Origin: Miscanthus floridulus
Lineage: Eukaryota > Streptophyta > Magnoliopsida > Poales > Poaceae
DNA length: 64,000 bases
Direction: 5' to 3'
NCBI RefSeq assembly: GCF_019320115.1
Contig: NC_089591.1
Span: 55,056,078-55,120,077, forward strand
A model generated the notes under the pieces. The model saw only the letters and a program-made list of their open reading frames with translations. It had not been told where the DNA came from and ran no database searches. The position numbers were made by a program, and so were the translations under genes. How positions within the stretch are numbered: position 1 is the first letter of the stretch; each line of letters begins with the position of its first letter. Shown piece after piece: positions 56,760 to 64,000 of this stretch.

Positions 56760-59700
56760 ATGTTCAATTTCGAGATCGATGCGGGGAACATTATCGCGGT
56801 GTCAGAAGAAGATCTTAAGGAAGAGCAGAGGCAGGCTATGGAAAAGGCCGTAGAAGAATACAGGCAGCTTTGTCTGAAATCGTTTAGCCTGAACAAGAGT
56901 GCACAAGTCATCCAGAAGCAAGATTTGCCGTTGCCTCGGCAGGTTACCTTTGACTCCAATCCTGGTAAACTTCAAGAGATGGTTAATTCTGCAGTAAATC
57001 ATGCTTTGATTAATCATTCCAATGTGTTGTCCAATACTGTTCATGATGCTGTGGTTCGAACTCTCAAAGAAGGACAAGCGTCACCGCATTATGTTGGGCC
57101 TGCCTATCACCAACCAGAGCCGGCATCTGTTAATACTCCATCGGCTCCCTCGGTCGTTGTGGGTACAGAAGTTACTTCTTCTCTAGTATCGGCAGGCTTA
57201 CCTAATATTCAATCTACACCGATACGATCAGATCCGGTACTACCAGGAGGACGAATTCAGCTTAGTACAGATCTATCGGCATCAGCTATGTCAGGCCCTG
57301 TGTCTCAGAATAGCCAGATTCCTACTAATTGGTGGGGATATGGTATGCCTCCGGAGTCATCTGCTTTCAATCCTGGATTACCTCAAGTGTTTGACGCAGT
57401 AGGAAAAGCTCCTATACCATCGGCTGTTTCGCCGATGGCCCAAGTGCCTTAATATGCCACAGCAACTACTGTGCAACCAACTCCAGGGGGTTTCCAGATG
57501 CCTTTGGTTCAAACGCCCAGTTCAAATCCATCGGCAAGCTTACTGCCGATGCAGCAGAAAGCCCCTGTTATGAATCAAACTGGGGTTCAGTTTATGCCTC
57601 AAGCTGGTTATAATTATCCAACAATGTCAGCAAATTACCAGCCATCGGTAAGTTTTGTACCGATGGGTTCTAATAATGGTTGGTCAGGACAGTTACCTGT
57701 TCAACATACAGTTCAGCAAAATCAACAGATTGTAGGGATTCAACAGGGTTATATGCAAGCTGGTGTCCAGAATCAAGCATCGATAGCACAGCCGATGAAT
57801 CCTTTCCAACAGGTTAATGGACCACAAGTAACAGCGAATATGCCGATTGCTGGAGATCGTGGGCCACAAAGATATGTGGAGGGATATCAGCAGGCACTTC
57901 CTGTAGAAATTCAGCCAGTTCGTCATCAGGAGGCTAATGCTTTTTGGACCGATAGGATAGCAGAAATTATAAAGGATCAGTTTGGGATAAAGTCTAAGGT
58001 CAATACTTATTCTTATCGGACTCCATATCCTCCTGCATATGATTTAATTCCTCTCCCAAATCGGTACAAGGTACCAGATTTCACTAAATTCTCCGGGCAA
58101 GATGACACATCAACAATGGAACACGTCAATCGCTTCATTATTCAATGTGGAGAGGCAGCTAGCAGAGATGAATTAAGAGTTCGATTATTTTCATCATCTT
58201 TGTCTGGATCGGCATTTACGTGGTTCATTTCATTACCACCAAATTCTATTATTACCTGGGCTGATCTAGAAAAACAATTTCATAAGTATTTCTTTGCTGG
58301 AATCCATGAAAAGAAGCTTACCGATTTAGTAAAATTGAGACAGCGGAATGATGAATCGGTAGAGAGCTTTGTGCAAAGACTACGAGATGTAAAAAATAAG
58401 TGCTACAGTCTGGTGCTGGATGATCGGCAGCTTGCCGATCTGGCTTTCCAAGGGTTATTGCCACATCTTAAAGACAGATATGCTTCTCAGGAGTTTGAAA
58501 GCCTCAGTCATCTTGTGCAAAGGATCTCTGATCAAGATACTAGGGTTTTTGAACCTAAAAAGAATTGGAGTAAAAAGGTATCATTTGTTGAAGAAGTAGG
58601 AGATTCTGATTCTGATGAAGAACCAGTTATCGGCTTAGCTGAGTGGGTTAAGAATAAAAAGCCGATATCTTGTCCCTTTGGTCAAAAAGAGCCAGAAAAG
58701 TTTACCTTTGATATCACCAAGGCCGACAAAATATTTGATCTTCTGCTTCAAGAGGGCCAAATTAAGCTGTCACCTAATCATGTGATCCCATCAGCAGAAG
58801 AGTTGAAGAAGATCTTGTACTGCAAATGGCACAATGCAACTTCACACAGTACAAATGAGTGCAAGGTGTTCAGGCAACAGTTACAATCGGCTATTGAATC
58901 TGGGAGAATTAAGTTTGGTACTTCCAATGCCCAAAGGCCGATGAAAATTGATCAACACCCTTTTCCAGCAAATACGTTGGAGGCCAAAGGGAAGACCAAG
59001 GTATTGACGTCCGAGGCTGCTGAGAAAAACGCATCAGTGGATCCCCAACATCGGATAACTACCGATGATGCAAAAAGTAAGGGTTTGTTGGGAGAAAGCA
59101 GTAGTTCCAAAAAACCTCCTCGACCTGGCATTGTGATTACTCATCGAAGGCAGCAGGAGGGTTGGCGTCAGCGTAATGATCGATATCAACAACAGCAAGA
59201 AGAAAGACGTCGGGAAGAATGGCATCGGCATAAAGATCATTGGAGGTGCCCGTTTTTTATCCATTGCTGGGAAGAAGGTATTAAATTGCCAACTGTTGAA
59301 AATTGCCCTGAGTGCAATGGTTATTATGGGGTCAATCGGTCAGAAAGAAGATTTCAACCTGGCAATCAGGGTTTATTTATCAATGAGCCGATCAGAAGCA
59401 GAGCATCAGTGCATGATCGGCTGGAGGGCAGACTTAGTGTACATGAAAGGCTTGGTAAACGCGCTGGATATTTTCCAAGGAATCAAGAGGAGCTTGAGGA
59501 AATGACAAATGTAAGAGTTCCCGATGAGGAAATATTCTACAGGGACCCTAATATACGCCGTGTAGAATCGACTAGGACCTGTTATCAACCGGTTTGGAAA
59601 ACTAAGTTTCCTCGATGGTGCCCGGAGGGTCTAACAAAGACACAGAGAAGGAGGATGCAACGTGAGCGTCAGGAGGATTTATACCAAGAGGAAAATTCCT

Positions 59701-60437
59701 CCAATGAGAGGTCCGGTCATCAGCAGTGGCAGGTAAAACACAAAAATAAGGGTCCATTGGCAGATGTTAATATGGTATTCATGTTGCCAATGGAATTTTT
59801 GGCACTATCTGATAATGAGGAAGAAGTTGTTCTCTCTGATCAAGTAGCTCAGTTGACACTAGATCCAATGATGGTTGTTTTTGAGAAACCTACCGATGAT
59901 GAGAGACAGCATCTTAAGGCTTTATTTGTGAAGGGCAGAGTTGATGGGCAGCCTGTGTCTAAGGTACTTATTGATGGAGGGGCTGCGATTAATATTATGC
60001 CTTATATGATGTATCGGAAACTTGGTAAGGGAGATCAAGACTTGACCAAAACCGATATGATGCTGAAAGATTTTGAAGGCAATGTGTCACCGGCTAAAGG
60101 GGCAGTATGCGTTGAATTGACCATCGGCAGTAAAACCTTGCCGATGACGTTCTTTGTTATTAACGGCAAGGGTGCATATAATCTGCTTCTAGGGATGGAT
60201 TGGATTCATGCTAATTATTGTGTTCCTTCTACAATGCATCAATGCCTCGTACAGTGGATTGGGGATAAGATTGAGGTTGTCCCTGGTGATTCTTCTTATA
60301 TCATCGCATCGGCAGAGTCAGATACTTATGAGCGAACTAAATGCATATCAGGAGAAGCTTGGGAAAAAGAGTTCCTTAGAGTTGCTGATTATGAAATTCC
60401 ACCGATCCAAGCAGTCGGTTCTGAAGAAGAGTTTTAA
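56760..60437 (+). pseudogene. Tat element gag and protease region, one in-frame stop
   Basis: ATG 56760 opens frame 0. After an Asn/Gln/Pro-rich N-terminal third (to about 57900) comes the gag core (about 58140-58520, with SGSAFTWFISLPPNSIITW and QFHKYFFAGIHEKKL). A Lys/Arg-rich region with a Cys/His cluster (CPFFIHCWEE, CPEC) follows near 59240-59320. The retropepsin-like domain has VLIDGGAAINIMP (about 59960) and LLLGMDWI. The frame has a TAA at 57450 and closes at 60435, where pol continues in another phase. Gag would form the particle and protease would process it. The stop means the copy cannot act alone. Confidence 0.85.
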
Positions 60438-63400
60438 TGGATAGGTTTGCCGATGATGGAAAATTAGGTCAAGGGTTCACATCGGCAGATGATTTAGTAG
60501 AAGTAGATATCGGTGATGGCGATAGGCCAAGACCTACTTTTATTAGTGCTAAGTTAGATTCCAAGTGTAAGCAGCAAATAATTGATGTGTTAAAAGAGTA
60601 TAAAGATTGTTTTGCTTGAGATTATACTGAGATGCCTAGGTTAGACCGATCGGTAGTTGAACATCGGTTACCTATCAAATCTGGATTTCAGCCACATCAG
60701 CAGCCAGCGCGCCGATGCAACCCTAATATACTTCCTGATATTAAGGCCAAAATAACTAAATTAATTGAGGCAGAGTTTATTCGGTAGTGTCGATATGCAG
60801 AGTGGATCTCTAATGTGGTTCCTGTTTATAAGAAGAATGGAAAGCTTCGTGTTTGTATTGATTTCAGGAATCTCAATAATGCCGATTGTTGATTTGTTGA
60901 TTGATGCTGCAGCCGGACATCAAATTATCAGCTTCATGGATGGTAATGCAGGCTACAATCAAATATTCATGGCTGAAGAAGATATTCCCAAGACTGCTTT
61001 CAGATGTCCAGGTCATGTGGGGTTGTTTGAGTGGATAGTTATGACGTTTGGTTTGAAAAATGCCGGCGCTACTTATCAGAGAGCTATGAACTTTATTTTT
61101 CATGAATACATCGGCACATTAGTAGAGATCTACATTGATGATGTGGTGATTAAGTCTGGAGATATCACAAAACATCTAGCCGATCTACGAAAGATACTGG
61201 AGTGTACAAGGAAGCATGGATTGAAGATGAATCCTAATAAATGTGCATTTGGTGTATCGGCAGGTCAATTCTTGGGTTTTATGGTGCATCAGCGGAGCAT
61301 CAAAATCAGTAGGAAGTCTATTGATGCAATTAACAAGGTGGTTGCTCCTGCCAATAAGACTGAATTGCAATCTTTGATCGGTAAGATTAATTTTATTAGA
61401 AGATTCATATCTAATCTGTTGGGTAAGATCAAGGCTTTCAGTCCATTACTTAAATTGAAGGCCGATCAGGAATTTGTATGGGGAGCTGAGCAGCAGTTAG
61501 CCCTCGATGAAATTAAGAAATATTTAACAAATCCTCCAGTGCTAGTTCCACCTCAACACGGGAAGCCTTTCAGGTTGTATTTGTCAGCTGATGATACTGT
61601 TATTGGTTCAGCTCTTATTCAAGAATTTGAAGGGAAAGAACGTGTTATTTATTATCTGAGCAGAAGATTAGTGGATGCTGAGACAAGGTATTCGGCCGTC
61701 GAAAAATTATGTCTATGTTTATACTTTTCCTGTGTCAAATTGAGACATTATTTGTTATCTGCCGAATGTACGGTCATATGCAAAGACGACGTAGTCAAGT
61801 ACATGCTGTCAATGCCGATATTAAGTGGTAGAATCGGCAAGTGGATTTTAGCATTATCAGAATTTGAACTACGTTACGAATCGACCAAGGCAGTTAAGGG
61901 GCAAGTTATGGCTGATTTCGTTACTCAGCATTGTAATACAGTGGACTCTCTGGAGATTGCCCCTTGGACACTTTTCTTCGATGGTTCCACATGCGGTGAA
62001 TTAGCAGGTATCGGCATTGTGTTGATTTCACCTCAAGGAAGGAAGTATGAGTTTTCATTGCCGATTGTTGCTACATCGACAAACAATCAGGCTGAATACC
62101 AAGCCTTGATAAAAGGGTTAGAATTACTGAAGGTGATACGTGCCGATGCTGTTGAAATCTTTGGTGATTCTATGCTAGTTATAAATCAATTGACTGGAAT
62201 TTATGAATGCCGAAGTGAAGCTTTGATTTCGTATTATGAAAGATGTTTGCAATTGTTGAAAGGATTTAGAGATTTTTGTCTTGAACATATCTCTCGGTTG
62301 CATAATGAGGAAGCTAATCGACTAGCTCAGCATGCTTCAGGGTATCAGCCTATTCAGGAAGTGCTAACATCGGCAGTTGATACCGATGACTGGAGGAAGG
62401 AGGTTGTCGATTATTTAAAGGATCCATATAGAAAGGTTGAGAGACGTATAAGGTTCCAAGCTACTAAGTATGTGCTCCTCGATGATGAATTATATTATCG
62501 AACTATAGATGGAGTTTTACTTAGATGTGTTAGCAGTGATGAATCGAAAAGCTTGATGAGTGAAATTCATGAAGGAGTGTGTGGGGCGCATCAATCGGCT
62601 TTCAAGATGAAGTGGATGATCAGAAGGAATGGGTACTATTAGCCGACTATTCTTGAAGATTGTTTTAAATATTTTAAAGGATGTTAGGGGTGTCAAAAGT
62701 TTGGTAATATTCAAAGAGCGCCTGCATCGGCTATGAACCCTATAATCAAACCGTGGCCGTTCCAGGAATGGGCTATTGATCTCATTGGTCAGATTTATCC
62801 GCCATCGAGTAAAGGACATAAATTTATTCTGGTTGCTACCGATTATTTCACAAAATGGGTTGAGACAATTCCTTTAAAAAAGGTGACATCGGTTAATATG
62901 ATTGATTTTGTGAAAGAGCATATTGTCTACCGATTTGGTATTCCTCAGACTATCACTACCGATCAGGGCACTATGTTTATATCAGGAGAATTTGATGAGT
63001 TTGCTGTAGGTATGGGAATTAAAGTTTTAAATTCTTCTCCATATTATGCTCAAGCTAATGGTCAAGCTGAGGCTTCTAACAAAGGGATTATCAAACTCAT
63101 TAAGCGCAAAATTGAAGAAAATCCTAGGAGGTGGCATACAGTATTAAATGAAGCCTTGTGGTCATATCGGATGTCATGTCATGGTGCAACCAAAGTAACG
63201 CCTTATCAGTTAGTATATGGACACGATGCAGTATTGCCTTGGGAAATTAAAATTGGCTCTAGGCGAATACGTTCTCAAAATCAGCTGACAGCCGATGATT
63301 ATAATACCCTTATGAAGGATGAGTTGGAAGATGTGGTGGGTCATCGGTTAAGGGCTTTAGTTAGCATCGAAGAAAATAAGAAAAGAGTAGCTAGATGGTA

Positions 63401-63647
63401 TGACAAGAAGGTGAAGATAAAGGAGTTTGCCGATGGAGATCTGGTCTGGAAATTGGTTTTACCGATTGGGACTAAAAGTTTAAAGTTTGGAAAGTGGTCT
63501 CCTAATTGGGAAGGTCCATATCGGATAAATCAGTCTGTTCCTGGTAACACATATATTCTAAAAACCCTCGAAGGGGTTGTGTTTCCTAGAGCATTAAATG
63601 GAAAATATTTAAAGAAATATTACCCTAGTATCTGGATGGATGCATAA
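60437..63647 (+). pseudogene. Tat element pol region: RT, two RNase H domains, integrase
   Basis: Pol starts in frame 2 at 60437 and returns to frame 0 near 60875, where a short deletion appears to remove several RT residues. The RT active site is present (EIYIDDVVIKS, about 61125). RNase H-like RLYLSADDTVIGSALI (about 61575) is followed by a second RNase H (FFDGSTCGELAGIGIV, NQAEYQALIKGLEL, IFGDSMLVINQL; 61970-62200). Integrase has the catalytic Asp in WAIDLIGQIY, the Asp in TTDQGTMF and the Glu in NGQAEASNKG (62760-63080). Stops lie at 60617 (TGA), 60785 (TAG), 62640 (TAG) and 62685 (TAG). The last two fall in the zinc-binding region of integrase. It is not functional as read. Confidence 0.85.
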
Positions 63648-63732
63648 AAGTATAAGTGCCGATAACAGTCCTATCGGCTAGAATTATGCAAGGATGTCAA
63701 TGTCTCATAAAGTGCCGATACAATAAACAAGA

Positions 63733-64000
63733 TTACAAGTTCAACAAGGATTGGATAGCTAATATCGCACGCAGGTGAATCTGCTCGGCTTCCTCCATTT
63801 CTTTGATATCGTCATCGGCAGTACCCTCCACAGGCTTGAGTTTTTTCTTCATGGCCAAAGCTTTGCGAGCCTGGATATCTCTTTCTTGCTGAAGGGCTTT
63901 GATGGCATTGGGTAGCTGGCTTTCTTTTTGTTGAGCATGAGTTAAGGCTGCATCAACTTCCTTCAATTCAGCCAATAGAGCCATCTTCCTTGCTGATAAA
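63733..64000 (-). CDS. Antisense ORF between pol and 3' LTR, C-terminal end (partial)
   Basis: On the minus strand a frame enters from beyond the window edge and ends with a stop at 63733, giving at least 88 residues. The visible part is a heptad-like coiled coil rich in Ala, Glu, Lys and Leu (ELKEVDAALTHAQQKESQL, IKALQQERDIQARKAL), then an acidic DDDIKEMEEAEQ. The first ATG visible (63984) is internal to the open frame. Tat-lineage elements of grasses often carry an antisense ORF here, in several cases with a plant mobile domain (family knowledge). That domain itself is not visible. No stop interrupts the part seen. Confidence 0.6.
   Translation of the reverse strand, partial: LSARKMALLAELKEVDAALTHAQQKESQLPNAIKALQQERDIQARKALAMKKKLKPVEGTADDDIKEMEEAEQIHLRAILAIQSLLNL

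Larger units (their letters stand above)
55856..64000 (+). mobile_element. Ty3 LTR retrotransposon of the Tat type, 3' end outside the window
   Basis: The left LTR (55856-56717) is followed by a primer-binding-site-like CTTTTGGCACGCCCGGTGGG, then gag, protease, RT, RNase H, a second RNase H and integrase in that order. After the integrase an antisense ORF begins. Two RNase H domains plus an ORF between integrase and the 3' LTR are marks of the Tat lineage (family knowledge). Stops and shifts make it non-autonomous now. The right LTR is not in the window, so neither target duplication nor age can be judged. Confidence 0.88.

Overview
This window looks like nuclear DNA of a grass, probably a panicoid such as sugarcane, Miscanthus or Sorghum (inference). 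Grounds: introns with plant splice signals, Tourist/Stowaway/hAT miniature elements, CACTA transposons with grass-type sub-terminal repeats, Ty3 LTR retrotransposons, a tandem pair of GH19 chitinase genes and a plant bHLH gene. Nothing bacterial or organellar is present.

Layout. 1-4748: a 1.18-kb segment repeated exactly at 10918, a Ty3-type LTR (1614-2935) with minisatellites, and the 3' part of an L1-type LINE. 4749-23867: one 19.1-kb CACTA element (CACTA-1) inserted in that LINE, whose other part resumes at 23868. CACTA-1 carries an intact-looking zf-GRF gene, a nonsense-riddled TNP2 transposase, an internal copy of its sub-terminal repeats with a second TATA box, and a second gene (Transposase_24, proline-rich, C48/Ulp1-like protease). 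That second gene is split by a 2.36-kb solo LTR and by a 4.95-kb non-autonomous LTR retrotransposon; both have perfect 5-bp target duplications.

23.9-49.2 kb is the gene-bearing island. Minus-strand genes are an atypical bHLH factor (28108-29178, with a likely 5' UTR exon near 32.1-32.5 kb), a plant-specific membrane protein with a likely plastid transit peptide (38584-40348), and two GH19 chitinases (43390-44288 and 48356-49156). The spacers hold MITEs, an RTE-type LINE tail, a SINE, a Mutator-like element with perfect 9-bp target duplications, and a two-unit Helitron.

49.2-55.9 kb is a second CACTA (CACTA-2) with different (GGCGGGC-type) sub-terminal repeats and a broken TNP2. At 55856 it is followed or interrupted by a Tat-type Ty3 retrotransposon with LTR, gag, protease, RT, two RNase H domains, integrase and the end of an antisense ORF. 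This element runs off the right edge.

Relations worth noting. Each chitinase has a transposon in its proximal promoter: the Mutator-like element 65 bp upstream of chitinase 1, and CACTA-2 only 21 bp beyond the TATA box of chitinase 2. Chitinase 1 has also lost its second catalytic glutamate (Glu to Gln), while chitinase 2 keeps both. The Tat element is crowded with ATCGG/CCGAT words, many paired as short perfect inverted repeats. No CRISPR array, tRNA or rRNA gene was seen.
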